In this document: positions 1-8,729 of the stretch, one piece after another
Numbering within the stretch: position 1 is the stretch's first letter
Layout: every line of letters begins with the position of its first letter
NCBI RefSeq assembly: GCF_001557875.1
Contig: NZ_LNRF01000001.1
Span: 1,116,001 to 1,180,000, forward strand
Direction: 5' to 3'
DNA: 64,000 bases
Source of the DNA: Vibrio splendidus
Lineage (GTDB): Bacteria > Pseudomonadota > Gammaproteobacteria > Enterobacterales > Vibrionaceae
Made by a program: the position numbers and the translations under genes
Notes under the pieces: generated by a model
What the model was told of the DNA's origin: nothing
Seen by the model: the letters and a program-made list of their open reading frames with translations, nothing else
Databases searched by the model: none

Positions 1-1
1 G

Positions 2-640
2 AGAACACCATTAGCAAGGCAAAACCTCGCATTACACTTACTACGCAATAAGGTGGATGAGAAAAGCTTAGGATTGCTTGAACGGATGGAAAATGAGACT
101 GAAGAGATGAATAAGCTGGTAGGTGAGATACTTGAGTTCAGCCGGCTAGAAACATCTCGCTACGACTCTAAGTTAACGCTAATGCATCTTGAGCACTACT
201 GTTCGATGCTGATTGTTCAAATGCAAAGTGATTTACAAACGAATCAAACCTTAATCGGAGATTTAGATACTCCGACTTCAATGGTAAATATTGATGAGCG
301 GCTGTTGCTAAGGGTTATCGGCAATTTGGTGGGTAACGCCATCAAATACGCTGGTGATAGTGCACATGTTGTCGTCACTACATATGAACAGGTCATAGAC
401 AAACGTTACAGCGTCATATCTGTAGAAGATGACGGTGATGGCATTCCTGATAACAAGATTGCAGGGATTTTCGACCCGTTTACACGAATAGAATCAGCCC
501 GAGATAAACAATCTGGTGGTTACGGCCTAGGCCTTGCGATTGTAAAAGAAGCGATGGGTGTGATGAATGGGCATGTAACCGCTGAGAATAGAGAAGGCGG
601 GGGACTGAGAGTAAATTTGATGTTCCCAATCAGTGATTAA
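2..640 (+). CDS. Sensor histidine kinase, C-terminal part (partial at window start)
   Basis: The reading frame is open from base 2, so the gene begins upstream of the window. The first visible residues read RTPLARQNLALHLLR, the tail of an H-box (the phosphorylated His lies just outside), followed by a dimerisation helix. An HATPase_c domain follows, with N-box IGNLVGNAIKYAG, G1 box EDDGDGIP, F-box IFDPFTR and G2 box GGYGLGLAIV. This is the cytoplasmic core of a two-component kinase that autophosphorylates and passes phosphate to a response regulator; the partner and the sensor domain are outside the window. The H-box style resembles CpxA-type kinases, but I cannot assign a name. An internal GTG at 53 is not the real start. 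It converges on the symporter gene with a shared terminator between them. Confidence 0.85.
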   Translation, partial: RTPLARQNLALHLLRNKVDEKSLGLLERMENETEEMNKLVGEILEFSRLETSRYDSKLTLMHLEHYCSMLIVQMQSDLQTNQTLIGDLDTPTSMVNIDERLLLRVIGNLVGNAIKYAGDSAHVVVTTYEQVIDKRYSVISVEDDGDGIPDNKIAGIFDPFTRIESARDKQSGGYGLGLAIVKEAMGVMNGHVTAENREGGGLRVNLMFPISD

Positions 641-714
641 CTTTCTCTATTGAGAAGAACGCTAAATAGATAATTGTCCCAACTCAGTTGTACTGACTTA
701 AGCGATACCTAATA

Positions 715-746
715 AAAAACGCCACTGCATCTGCAGTGGCGTTTTT
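715..746. terminator. Bidirectional Rho-independent terminator
   Basis: The two arms AAAAACGCCACTGC and GCAGTGGCGTTTTT are a perfect 14-bp inverted repeat around a 4-nt loop (ATCT), with A-tract and T-tract flanks. It sits between two convergent genes and can end both transcripts. Confidence 0.9.
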
Positions 747-825
747 CTTTATGCGCTTTGGTATGGGCTAGGCGTAGCCATTAATTACGCCTGAGCTTGA
801 AGACAAGAGCATCAGATAAGCGAGA

Positions 826-2130
826 CTATGCCTGTTGGCGAGCTAGCTTAACTTCTTCTTCTTTCTCACCTGCTGTAGGGTCGTTGAAGCGAGACTCGTC
901 TAGAGCACCTTCAGACTTAGCAACAATGATAGATACGGCACTATCACCTGTGATGTTTACAGCAGTACGGATCATATCAAGAAGGCGGTCAACACCCATG
1001 ATTAGAGCAATACCTTCAAGCGGTAGACCAACTTGGTTTAATACCATCGCTAGCATAACAAGACCAACACCAGGAACACCTGCAGTACCAACAGACGCCA
1101 GTGTCGCTGTTAGGATAACCATCAAGTAATCACCCATAGTTAGGTCGATGTTATATGCTTGTGCGATAAACGCAGTTGCAACACCCTGCATGATTGCAGT
1201 GCCGTCCATGTTCACAGTTGCACCTAGTGGCACTGTGAAAGAGGCGACTTTGTTGTCTACGCCCATACGGTTTTTCGCCGTTTCCATTGTTACTGGAATC
1301 GTTGCGTTGGAAGATGCTGTTGAGAATGCAAACATGATTGCATCTTCCATCTTACGTAGGAACGTAATCGGACTAAGGCCAGTGAATCCTTTAAGCATTG
1401 CGCTGTAAGTCACCAAACCGTGCAACAGCAGGGTACCCGCGAGCACTAAGAAGTATTCTGCTAGGTTCCAAATCGCACCCAAGCCAAGGCCGGAGAACAG
1501 TTTCGCCATCAAGAAGAACACGCCATAAGGAGCAAGGTTCATCAGTAGCGCAACAAGCTTCATGATCACTTCGTTCAAGTCAGAGAAAACGGCAGCGATA
1601 CGTTCGCCAGGTTTACCCGCCGCACTAATTGCGATACCAAACAACACAGCAAATACGATAACTTGCAGTGTTTTACCCTCAGCCATCGCCTGAATAGGGT
1701 TGGTTGGGAACATGTCGATGATTACTTGGCCCAAAGAAGGGGCATCAGCTGATTTGAAAGAGCTCGCAGCAGTAAGATCCGCACCAGCTCCAGGTTGGAA
1801 CAGGTTACCGATAGTGAGTGCTAGAGTGATAGCAACGGCTGTAGTACCGATATAAAGTGCAAGCGTTTTGCCACCCATACGGCCAAGAGTTGATAAGTCT
1901 TTAAGAGAACTTGTACCGCACACTAGTGAAACGAAGACTAGTGGCACAACAAGCATTTTTAAACTGGCGACAAAGATTTGCCCGCCTACCTCAAAGAATC
2001 CGTTAACGATGTAGTTATTAACAAATCCGCTGTCTGCAAAAAGGGATTGAATGGCAAATCCCGTTAATATACCTACGACCATACCGAGGATTACTCGACC
2101 GGTCAGAGACATAGGTTTCTTGGTATTCAT
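826..2130 (-). CDS. Dicarboxylate/amino acid:cation symporter (DAACS family)
   Basis: A 434-residue inner-membrane secondary transporter with about eight transmembrane segments plus two re-entrant hairpins, the usual length for GltP/GltT/DctA relatives. Seen directly: the serine-rich hairpin motif SSNATIPVTM (family SSSSAT/SSNAT), the NMDGTAIMQG motif in TM7 and the substrate-binding stretch DRLLDMIRTAVNITGD in TM8, where the Asp and Arg bind the substrate amino and side-chain carboxyl groups. The family couples uptake of glutamate, aspartate or C4-dicarboxylates to Na+ or H+. The presence of Arg in TM8 favours acidic substrates over neutral ones. Start chosen for the AAGGAGTG ribosome site just upstream. 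A CRP-like site lies about 108 bp upstream of the start codon, so carbon-source control is likely. The exact substrate is not determined. Confidence 0.9.
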   Translation of the reverse strand: MNTKKPMSLTGRVILGMVVGILTGFAIQSLFADSGFVNNYIVNGFFEVGGQIFVASLKMLVVPLVFVSLVCGTSSLKDLSTLGRMGGKTLALYIGTTAVAITLALTIGNLFQPGAGADLTAASSFKSADAPSLGQVIIDMFPTNPIQAMAEGKTLQVIVFAVLFGIAISAAGKPGERIAAVFSDLNEVIMKLVALLMNLAPYGVFFLMAKLFSGLGLGAIWNLAEYFLVLAGTLLLHGLVTYSAMLKGFTGLSPITFLRKMEDAIMFAFSTASSNATIPVTMETAKNRMGVDNKVASFTVPLGATVNMDGTAIMQGVATAFIAQAYNIDLTMGDYLMVILTATLASVGTAGVPGVGLVMLAMVLNQVGLPLEGIALIMGVDRLLDMIRTAVNITGDSAVSIIVAKSEGALDESRFNDPTAGEKEEEVKLARQQA

Positions 2131-2238
2131 TTAGAACACTCCTTATTATTTATAACTTTGATACCTTTTCAAAGTGAGCAGGAGATTAGCAGTCGGTTGT
2201 TAAAATCGAAAAACAAAAAATGAGTTTGAAATTATAGA

Positions 2239-2254
2239 TGTGATCATAATCACT
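2239..2254. promoter_or_regulatory. CRP (cAMP receptor protein) binding site
   Basis: TGTGATCATAATCACT matches the consensus TGTGA-N6-TCACA at 9 of 10 defined positions. It lies about 108 bp upstream of the symporter start, a position suited to activation. It could also serve the receptor gene far downstream, but the distance makes that less likely. Confidence 0.7.
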
Positions 2255-2548
2255 GATATTTGTGCCAATTAAACAAAATCGAACAATACGATTCACCATA
2301 ATTTTACATTTATCGAGGGTTTTATACATAAAGTTGTCATTTCAAAGGTAGTAAATAAGAAGAGATGAATTTCTTATTGATCTTCACGCCTTAAATTGAC
2401 CCGGCCAATAACGCCGTTTCAAAAAAACTGGATAGCGACAACCATTTTTAGCGTAAATGCTCTCTAAATATCTGTATTGAATTGGATTTGCTTAATATCA
2501 TAAAAACAAGTCATCGATACGCCTTTACAAAACTTTACGAATGCAAAG

Positions 2549-2582
2549 AATGTAAATTTAATGCAAATGGTAATAATTATCA
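2549..2582 (+). promoter_or_regulatory. Fur-box promoter block of the siderophore receptor
   Basis: The 19-mer at 2563-2581 agrees with the Fur consensus at 15 of 19 positions (TAATAATTATC core). The larger 34-bp block is repeated with 28 of 34 identities at 10689-10722, before the PepSY-led iron operon. Iron-loaded Fur is expected to repress from here. Confidence 0.75.
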
Positions 2583-2688
2583 CTTATATTCACTCCCGAA
2601 ATAATTCAGTGGTACCGGAAACGGTTAGACGAACACATCGAATAAATAACAAGGTGTTCGGATAAAGAATAAAAGCGGAGTAAAGGAC

Positions 2689-4806
2689 ATGTTTTCAAAG
2701 AGCCCATTGGCTTTAGTGATCGGTGCAGTATTAGCTTCACCAGCAGTATTGGCAGAAACAGTAAAAACAGACGAGCATATGGTTGTTGAAGGTCGTGATT
2801 ACGGTTACAAAGCCGACACGAACACAACAGCGATGCGTATGGAGGCGACTCAATTAGAGACTCCGGGACAAGTTTCAGTAATCGATGAGCAAATCATCGA
2901 CGAACAACGTGCAAGCACTTTGGGTGAAGTACTCAAGAATGATGCGTCTGTAGGTGCTGGTTCTAAATCAACGAACCGCGAGCGTTTTACTCTTCGTGGC
3001 TTTGATTTAGAAAGTAGCTCTGGCTATTTGCGTGATGGCGTTCAACACTGGTCGCATTATCGTCAACCAGTAGAACTGTTGGAGCGCGTTGAAGTATTGA
3101 AAGGCCCGGCGGGTCTACTTTACGGTAAGTCAGCACCTGGCGGCCTCGTTAACATGGTTTCCAAGAAGCCTACGTATGAAACACAAGTAAACGTGAGCCA
3201 AGATATTGGTTCAGACAACTACACACGTACTACCGCTGATGTAAGTGGTTCATTGAACGATGACCAAACACTACGTGCGCGTCTTATTGTGTCGCAAGAA
3301 AATCAAGACTCTTACCGTACACGTTTTGATGGTACAGATGTAGAGACTGACCGTTTTGTTGGCGGTCTATTTGTTGATTACGATATCAACGAAGATGTCA
3401 TGTTGTCCGTTCATTACGACCGAACAGTTGAAGAGGGCGACTTAGATAACGGTTCTGAAATCGATACGTCTACTGGTAAAGTTATCGACCCTAACACTGT
3501 TAACGACCAGCGTTTTGCTCAAACAGATAACGATGTTGCTAATTACGGAGCTTCGGTAACTGCAAACCTAAACCAAGCATGGTCTGTTAAAACTGGCATT
3601 AGCCGTCAGTTTTATGAACGCCAACGTACAGAGTCGAACAATACGGTATATAGCGATAAGAGCGGCGGTTACGGCTACAAAGTATCAGATCGTCATGATG
3701 AGTGGACGTTTGATACAGCTTATGTAGATTTTACTGGTGACTTTGATGCGCTAGGTGTTAACCACCGTCTACTTGTCGGTGTGAATGGCCTACATTACGA
3801 CTACGAGCGCTTATACGACTCTGGCTACACATGTGTCAACGCAACAGAAGTCGCTGCAGCCGCTGCATGTGGTAACGGTTTTGATATGCCTTCTAACGTT
3901 AGCTATAAAAATGACGATGAAGTTTCGCATTCAGAGAGCCAACATTACGGTCTATACGTTCAAGATTTAGTAACGCTTAATGACCAATGGCAAGTACTTG
4001 GTGGCGCACGTTTCGCTTACGATAAAACGATCAGCAGTTCAGATAAAGAAGAGAGCTACAACAACATCCTTCCTAAGTTTGGCGTGATTTATTCTCCAGC
4101 TCCAAATGGTTCTATCTATGCGGTTTACTCTGAAAGTTTCGAACCTGTCGGCGAAATCACAGATCAAGATGATGTGAACTTTGGCCAATCTCAAGATGCT
4201 AAGAAAGGTACACTCTACGAGTTAGGTTCTAAGTGGGAACTGTTTGATGAGCGCTTGTTCGTGTCTGGAGCACTTTTCCAAATCACTCAGTCGAACATGC
4301 AAGTGACGGAAGATCTAGACCCAGCGAACAACAACGGCAAAGACGCACGTACAACTCAGGTTGGTGAACAAGTTCATACCGGTGTTGAATTGGCAGCGAC
4401 TGGTTACGTGACGGAGGCATTCTCATTGAGTGCATCAACGATGTTCCTAGATGCTGAATACCAGAATGACCCTGAACTTGAAGGCAAAACACCGGCTGAT
4501 GTACCAGAATTTACAGCGAGCATCTGGTCTACTTACTCATTCAATAACGGTACGGACGTAAATCTAGGTATTTACCATGTAGGTGAGCGTTACACTGAAG
4601 ACTCAAATACCTTCAAAAAAGACGCTTATACTCGTGTAGATATGGGTATCGCACATACAATGAAGTATGACGAAAACCTAGATTTTGTTGCTCGTTTCAA
4701 CGTAGAGAACTTGTTTGATACGGATTACCTTGAAGGTGGCAGCACGAGCAACGTTGTTGTTGGCGAAGGCCGCAACTATATGGCAACGTTACAGGTAAAA
4801 TACTAA
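2689..4806 (+). CDS. TonB-dependent ferric siderophore receptor
   Basis: A 705-residue outer-membrane receptor of the TIGR01783 siderophore type. Residues 1-22 are a signal peptide ending PAVLA. The TonB box is EHMVVEG, near residues 29-35. The plug domain follows with the family signatures FTLRGFDL, VEVLKGPAGLLYG and PGGLVNMVSKKP. The C-terminal 22-strand barrel ends in NLFDTDYLEG...YMATLQVKY with a terminal aromatic-rich strand. Two cysteines (near residues 382 and 394) in an extracellular loop could form a disulphide. It would bind a ferric siderophore outside and import it using TonB energy. Its ligand cannot be read from sequence; similarity is general to FhuE/FpvA-like hydroxamate or mixed receptors. 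A strong ribosome site (GGAG/AAGGA) precedes the ATG. The TonB2 energiser operon and the periplasmic iron-release operon follow. Confidence 0.93.
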   Translation: MFSKSPLALVIGAVLASPAVLAETVKTDEHMVVEGRDYGYKADTNTTAMRMEATQLETPGQVSVIDEQIIDEQRASTLGEVLKNDASVGAGSKSTNRERFTLRGFDLESSSGYLRDGVQHWSHYRQPVELLERVEVLKGPAGLLYGKSAPGGLVNMVSKKPTYETQVNVSQDIGSDNYTRTTADVSGSLNDDQTLRARLIVSQENQDSYRTRFDGTDVETDRFVGGLFVDYDINEDVMLSVHYDRTVEEGDLDNGSEIDTSTGKVIDPNTVNDQRFAQTDNDVANYGASVTANLNQAWSVKTGISRQFYERQRTESNNTVYSDKSGGYGYKVSDRHDEWTFDTAYVDFTGDFDALGVNHRLLVGVNGLHYDYERLYDSGYTCVNATEVAAAAACGNGFDMPSNVSYKNDDEVSHSESQHYGLYVQDLVTLNDQWQVLGGARFAYDKTISSSDKEESYNNILPKFGVIYSPAPNGSIYAVYSESFEPVGEITDQDDVNFGQSQDAKKGTLYELGSKWELFDERLFVSGALFQITQSNMQVTEDLDPANNNGKDARTTQVGEQVHTGVELAATGYVTEAFSLSASTMFLDAEYQNDPELEGKTPADVPEFTASIWSTYSFNNGTDVNLGIYHVGERYTEDSNTFKKDAYTRVDMGIAHTMKYDENLDFVARFNVENLFDTDYLEGGSTSNVVVGEGRNYMATLQVKY

Positions 4807-4842
4807 TTTGTTAGTAGGGTACTATTGTTAGCTTAAATATAG

Positions 4843-4866
4843 AGGGGAAGGTTTCGACTTTCCCCT
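4843..4866 (+). terminator. Hairpin terminator after the siderophore receptor
   Basis: Arms AGGGGAA and TTCCCCT form a 7-bp stem with a short T run after it. The U tract is weak, so termination may be incomplete. Confidence 0.55.
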
Positions 4867-4920
4867 TTCGTGATTCTGCTATTTCTTGAAATATCCCTAG
4901 CTATGTGAGTGGGTTTTAAT

Positions 4921-4939
4921 GATAATGAGACTGCTTATC
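4921..4939. promoter_or_regulatory. Fur box upstream of the TonB2 operon
   Basis: GATAATGAGACTGCTTATC matches the 19-bp Fur consensus at 15 of 19 positions, with a perfect first half GATAATGA. It lies 34 bp before the first gene of the DUF3450-ttpC-exbB-exbD-tonB operon. Confidence 0.75.
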
Positions 4940-4972
4940 AATAAAACTCATTTGACCTTCTTCTTATAGTAA

Positions 4973-5752
4973 ATGACTACAATTATGAATCTTTTAAAAA
5001 CTAGCCTAGCGCTTGCCATCTGTTTGGCCGCAACGTCTTCTATGGCAAATAGCTTAGAACAAGCTCAATCAATTCAAAATAAAACCAATAACGCGTCGGC
5101 TTCGAGCCAAAAGGTTATTGATAAAAGCTCACAAGCAACTTTAATGCTGCAAGCTGAGATTGAGCGCCTGCAAGAAGAAGTCAAAAACCTAGAAATCTAT
5201 CACGATCACCTTGCTGCATTGGTTGAAAGCCAGAATCAAGAAGCTCAGAGCATTGAAGGGCAGATCGACGAAATCAAATACACACGTCAAGGCGTTGTAC
5301 CATTGATGTATCAGATGATTGACGGTCTTCAACAGTTAGTAGAACAAGACGTACCGATTAAGAAAGAGCAACGACTAGAGCGAGTTGAAAAGCTTCAGGC
5401 GATGATGACTCGTGCTGATGTGAGTGATGCAGAAAAGTATCGTCGTATCTTAGAAGCTTACCAAATCGAGATGGACTACGGCATCAAGCTCGGTGCTTAC
5501 CAAGGCCGTGTTGCATTGAGCAGCGACAGAACGATTGAAGCAGACGTGTTGCACTTAGGTCGTATCTCTTTGGTGGCTCGTAACTTAAATGGCAGCCAAT
5601 ACTGGTCTTGGAATCAAACACAAAATCAGTGGCAGGAGCTAGATTCTTCAATGAAATCTGAGCTAGATAAAGCTTACGACATTGCAAGCCAACAAGCGGC
5701 GCCAAGCCTAATTACTTTACCTGTTTCTTTAACTGTTGCGGAGGTTAAGTAA
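4973..5752 (+). CDS. DUF3450 periplasmic protein of the TonB2 operon
   Basis: A 259-residue secreted protein: hydrophobic signal peptide to about residue 25 (ending SSMAN), then a long coiled coil (about residues 30-100, heptads rich in Gln, Glu and Leu), then a small C-terminal globular part with the YWSWNQTQNQW stretch. The family (DUF3450) is found upstream of TtpC/ExbB-like genes in gamma-proteobacteria; in Vibrio cholerae I recall its counterpart as the gene beside the tonB2 cluster. It is inferred to assist the TonB2 motor at the periplasmic face. It overlaps ttpC by one base (TAATG), showing translational coupling. An ATG at 4985 would give an equally good signal peptide; neither start has a clear ribosome site. 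Confidence 0.85.
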   Translation: MTTIMNLLKTSLALAICLAATSSMANSLEQAQSIQNKTNNASASSQKVIDKSSQATLMLQAEIERLQEEVKNLEIYHDHLAALVESQNQEAQSIEGQIDEIKYTRQGVVPLMYQMIDGLQQLVEQDVPIKKEQRLERVEKLQAMMTRADVSDAEKYRRILEAYQIEMDYGIKLGAYQGRVALSSDRTIEADVLHLGRISLVARNLNGSQYWSWNQTQNQWQELDSSMKSELDKAYDIASQQAAPSLITLPVSLTVAEVK

Positions 5753-7128
5753 TGAACTTAAAGCCATTAGCAGCATTGCTTTGCATTACGTCTATTTCAT
5801 TTTCTGCTTTCTCTGCATCAGACACGACGGCTCAGCTAGTTAATAAAGCAAAATCAGAGAGTCGAACTCAAGCTTCTCACAACGTAGTGCGTGAAGCTGA
5901 TTTCAAAAAGACAGAACAAGAACTGAAAGCGATCAAAGCGCAGCTTGAAGCGAAACGTCGCTCTATCCAAGGTGCGACAGATGTTCTGACTCAAACATTC
6001 AGTGATAACGAAAACAAGCTTGCTCGCTTAGAAGAGAAGCTGCGTTTAGAAACCGGTAGCTTAGGCGAGCTGTTCGGTGTCGTTCGTCAAAACGCAAAAG
6101 AACTTGGCGCAGAGCTTAGCTCAACCGTGAACAGTGTTGATCGCGCTGAACACACGGCAACTGTTGATCAAATCATTGATGCGAAATCACTGCCTTCAAT
6201 GCCACAACTCTCTGGATTGTGGATGAGCATGGTTGAGCAGATTCAAGCGAGTTCTGAGCTTAGCAAATCTCAAATTGCATTCATCAATGGTGAAGGCAAC
6301 GCACAAACTGTCGACGCTTATCGTTTAGGTTCAATCGGCTTAGTAACAGACCAAGGTTACGTGAGCTGGAACACTCAGCGTGAAGATGCGATTGCGTATC
6401 TGAAACAGCCATCGAATGGCCCAACATTGTCATCTCTTTCTACATTAGTTAATGGTGAAGTATCGAATGTCGTTGTTGATCCTTCACGTGGATTCATGTT
6501 GGAGCAGTTGGCGCTAACACCTAGCCTATCTGACCGCCTTCAAGCGGGTGGTGTAGTTGGTAAAGTGATTCTTGGCTTGCTTGCAATTGGCTTAATCATC
6601 GCATTAGTTCGTGGTATTTCTTTGGCTATCGCACGCCAGAAAATTCGCGGCCAACTTAAGAATCCTGAGCAAGCGGGTGACAACCCTCTAGGTCGTGTTC
6701 TTGCGGTTTACAACAAAGAGCAAAACCAAACCGTTGAAGCACTAGAGCTACGACTTTTAGAAGCGGTAGTGGATGAGCAGACTCATTTAGAGAAAGGCTT
6801 ATCGATGCTTAAGCTATTGGCGGCACTTGCTCCAATGTTAGGTCTTCTAGGTACTGTAACCGGCATGATCGAAACATTCCAAGTGATCACACAGTTTGGT
6901 AATGGCGACCCTAAAGTGATGGCGGGTGGTATTTCGATGGCGCTGGTAACAACCGTACTTGGTCTTGTTGCAGCAATGCCTCTTCTATTAGCACACAACA
7001 TTCTTAGCACTCAGGCTGAAAACATTCGCAACATTCTTGAGAAACAAGGTATTGGTCTTGTGGCTGAGCAAGCAGAAAAAACGGTTGAACCAAAAGCTGT
7101 GGTTTCACCAGTTGGGACTGCTGCGTAA
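5752..7128 (+). CDS. ttpC: TtpC, ExbB-like component of the TonB2 system
   Basis: A 458-residue protein, roughly twice the size of ExbB. Order: signal peptide (about 1-22, ending SAFSA), a periplasmic coiled-coil region (about 25-125), a second periplasmic part, a transmembrane helix near residues 270-292, and a C-terminal MotA/TolQ/ExbB proton-channel domain with the typical LLAALAPMLGLLGTVTGMI motif and GGISMALVTTVLGLVAAMP. TtpC is the fourth protein that, in Vibrio, TonB2 systems need besides ExbB2, ExbD2 and TonB2 to energise outer-membrane receptors. It is flanked by one-base overlaps on both sides. The extended N-terminal domain distinguishes it from plain ExbB. Confidence 0.9.
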   Translation: MNLKPLAALLCITSISFSAFSASDTTAQLVNKAKSESRTQASHNVVREADFKKTEQELKAIKAQLEAKRRSIQGATDVLTQTFSDNENKLARLEEKLRLETGSLGELFGVVRQNAKELGAELSSTVNSVDRAEHTATVDQIIDAKSLPSMPQLSGLWMSMVEQIQASSELSKSQIAFINGEGNAQTVDAYRLGSIGLVTDQGYVSWNTQREDAIAYLKQPSNGPTLSSLSTLVNGEVSNVVVDPSRGFMLEQLALTPSLSDRLQAGGVVGKVILGLLAIGLIIALVRGISLAIARQKIRGQLKNPEQAGDNPLGRVLAVYNKEQNQTVEALELRLLEAVVDEQTHLEKGLSMLKLLAALAPMLGLLGTVTGMIETFQVITQFGNGDPKVMAGGISMALVTTVLGLVAAMPLLLAHNILSTQAENIRNILEKQGIGLVAEQAEKTVEPKAVVSPVGTAA

Positions 7129-7688
7129 TGGATATTTTGTCGGGTTCTCTATTACCAGCGAGTTGGTTAACGAGTGACTGGCTGCTGTCTTTATCAAGCT
7201 TTATGGAGCAGGGCGGTTTCGTCCTGTGGTGGCTAGCGGCTGTCGTCCTAGTTTACTGGGTGCTTGTAGTAGAACGTGTGCTTTATCTTGCGTTCTACTT
7301 TCCAAAGCAGCGCCAAGCTTGGATTACTAAGTGGCATGAAAGAGAAGATCACTCTTCTTGGCATGCCAAAGCCATTCGTGAAGGTTGGTTAGGGCAAGCG
7401 AGTATCTTACTTAACCAAAACTTGAACTTTATTAAGCTGTTAGTCGCTATTTGTCCGATGTTGGGTTTGCTAGGTACCGTCACCGGTATGATCTCTGTTT
7501 TTGATGTGATGGCGACACAAGGTAGCAGTGACCCTAAATTGATGGCTTCAGGTATCTCGTTGGCAACACTGCCAACCATGGCGGGTATGGTTGCTGCATT
7601 AGCGGGCATGTTTGTTCACGCTCGTTTAGCGAAAGTGTGTAACCGCTTAGAATTGAAATTAGAAAAATCTTTAAGGAGTCAACGATGA
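7128..7688 (+). CDS. exbB2: ExbB2, proton-channel subunit of the TonB2 system
   Basis: A 186-residue MotA/TolQ/ExbB family protein. A transmembrane helix lies at about residues 28-50 and two more at about 98-120 and 140-165. The signature KLLVAICPMLGLLGTVTGMI and the GISLATLPTMAGMVAAL helix form the ion path. With ExbD2 it uses the proton motive force to drive TonB2. The gene starts inside the ttpC stop codon (TAATG) and its last bases overlap exbD2 by four, so the group is translated as a unit. It shares the LGLLGTVTGM motif with TtpC but lacks the long N-terminal extension. Confidence 0.92.
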   Translation: MDILSGSLLPASWLTSDWLLSLSSFMEQGGFVLWWLAAVVLVYWVLVVERVLYLAFYFPKQRQAWITKWHEREDHSSWHAKAIREGWLGQASILLNQNLNFIKLLVAICPMLGLLGTVTGMISVFDVMATQGSSDPKLMASGISLATLPTMAGMVAALAGMFVHARLAKVCNRLELKLEKSLRSQR

Positions 7689-8089
7689 GACTCGGTCGAC
7701 GTCATTCAAAAAGCGAAGAGGCTCAAATAGACCTTACTTCGATGCTTGATATTGTATTTATCATGCTTATTTTCTTTATTGTGACCAGTTCATTTGTTCG
7801 TGAATCAGGGGTTGAAGTCAATCGCCCACAAGCGTCTAACGTAGTAAGTCAAAAGGATGCGGGCATCTTTGTTGCGATTACTTCTGCGAATGACATTTTC
7901 ATCGATAAACGTGTTGTTGATGTTGAACGTGTCCAAGCGACGTTAGAGCACTTGTTGTTAGAACAACCTGATGCTTCTTTGGTTATTCAAGCGGATGAAC
8001 ACGCTTACAACGGTACCGTTGTTAAAGTGATGGACGCCGCTAAAGGTGCGGGTGTTAAAAACATTGCGCTTGCTGCTGAAAAGCGATGA
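7685..8089 (+). CDS. exbD2: ExbD2, energy-transducing subunit of the TonB2 system
   Basis: A 134-residue ExbD/TolR family protein with a single N-terminal membrane helix (about residues 19-38) preceded by the conserved IDLTSMLDIVFIMLIFF sequence. The Asp in MLDIVF is the conserved protonatable residue of this family. The rest is a periplasmic ExbD fold (VIQADEHAYNGTVVKVMDAAKGAGV). It works in a pentamer-dimer motor with ExbB2. It overlaps exbB2 by ATGA and is followed 19 bases later by tonB2, with a GGAGGAT ribosome site between. Confidence 0.93.
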   Translation: MRLGRRHSKSEEAQIDLTSMLDIVFIMLIFFIVTSSFVRESGVEVNRPQASNVVSQKDAGIFVAITSANDIFIDKRVVDVERVQATLEHLLLEQPDASLVIQADEHAYNGTVVKVMDAAKGAGVKNIALAAEKR

Positions 8090-8108
8090 TCTTGGAGGAT
8101 CTTCATAA

Positions 8109-8729
8109 ATGATTCGCCTATTTCTTGCTTTACCGTTAGCGGGCGCATTGGGCTTAGCTCTGTTTTCTTTTATGGCTTGGATGGTCGATAATGGCCACCA
8201 ACGTTCACCAGACAACAGTGAGACGTTAAGTTTCAACATGGTGATGGTGGAACAAGAACAAGAAGTCCAAAGAAGGCAACGTGCAGTTCCTGAAAAACCA
8301 GAAATGCCAGAGCCGCCACCGGAAGCGCAAACGTCTCAGTCACAAGCTGAAGTTACGCCTCTGAATTCGATGTCTTCACTGCCGTCATTGGATTTGAATA
8401 CATCGATTGATGGCTTGGCGATTAACGCTCCGACATTTTCTGATTTTGGGTCAAACCAACAGGCAATGCCTCTGTATCGAGTAGAACCTCGTTATCCAGC
8501 TAAAGCGCTAAAGCGTGGCGCTGAAGGCCATGTCATTATGTCTTTTACCATCGACGAAACGGGACGCCCAATTGACATTCAAGTCACTGACGCAAACCCA
8601 CGTCGTATGTTTGAACGTGAAGCGATGAGAGCACTTAAAAAATGGAAATATCAACCAAAAGTCGTCGATGGAAAAGCGATAGCTCAGGTTGGTCAAACCG
8701 TGAAACTAGAGTTTAAGTTGGCAAAATGA
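8109..8729 (+). CDS. tonB2: TonB2 energy-transducing protein
   Basis: A 206-residue TonB-family protein. Residues about 5-28 form the membrane anchor; residues about 55-78 are a short Glu/Pro-rich periplasmic linker (VPEKPEMPEPPPEAQ); the C-terminal domain (about 125-206) holds the VEPRYPAKALKRGAEGHV motif with the YP pair typical of TonB boxes' contact region and ends in a conserved WKYQPK segment. It reaches across the periplasm to the TonB box of receptors such as the one encoded at 2689-4806. The linker is much shorter than in TonB1 proteins, as is usual for TonB2. It overlaps the next gene by ATGA. Confidence 0.93.
   Translation: MIRLFLALPLAGALGLALFSFMAWMVDNGHQRSPDNSETLSFNMVMVEQEQEVQRRQRAVPEKPEMPEPPPEAQTSQSQAEVTPLNSMSSLPSLDLNTSIDGLAINAPTFSDFGSNQQAMPLYRVEPRYPAKALKRGAEGHVIMSFTIDETGRPIDIQVTDANPRRMFEREAMRALKKWKYQPKVVDGKAIAQVGQTVKLEFKLAK

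Larger units (their letters stand above)
2131..2688. other. Divergent intergenic region (558 bp) with CRP-like and Fur-like sites
   Basis: This AT-rich gap carries the divergent promoters of the symporter (minus strand) and the siderophore receptor (plus strand). A CRP-like site is at 2239-2254 and a Fur-like box at 2563-2581. A 7-bp inverted repeat CGAACAC...GTGTTCG lies in the receptor leader at about 2629-2660. I see no open reading frame or RNA gene that I can support in the rest. Confidence 0.6.

Noticed and set aside
797..1129. A 110-codon plus-strand frame over the symporter end
   Set aside because: Overlaps the conserved C-terminal part of the symporter and has no homology-like pattern.
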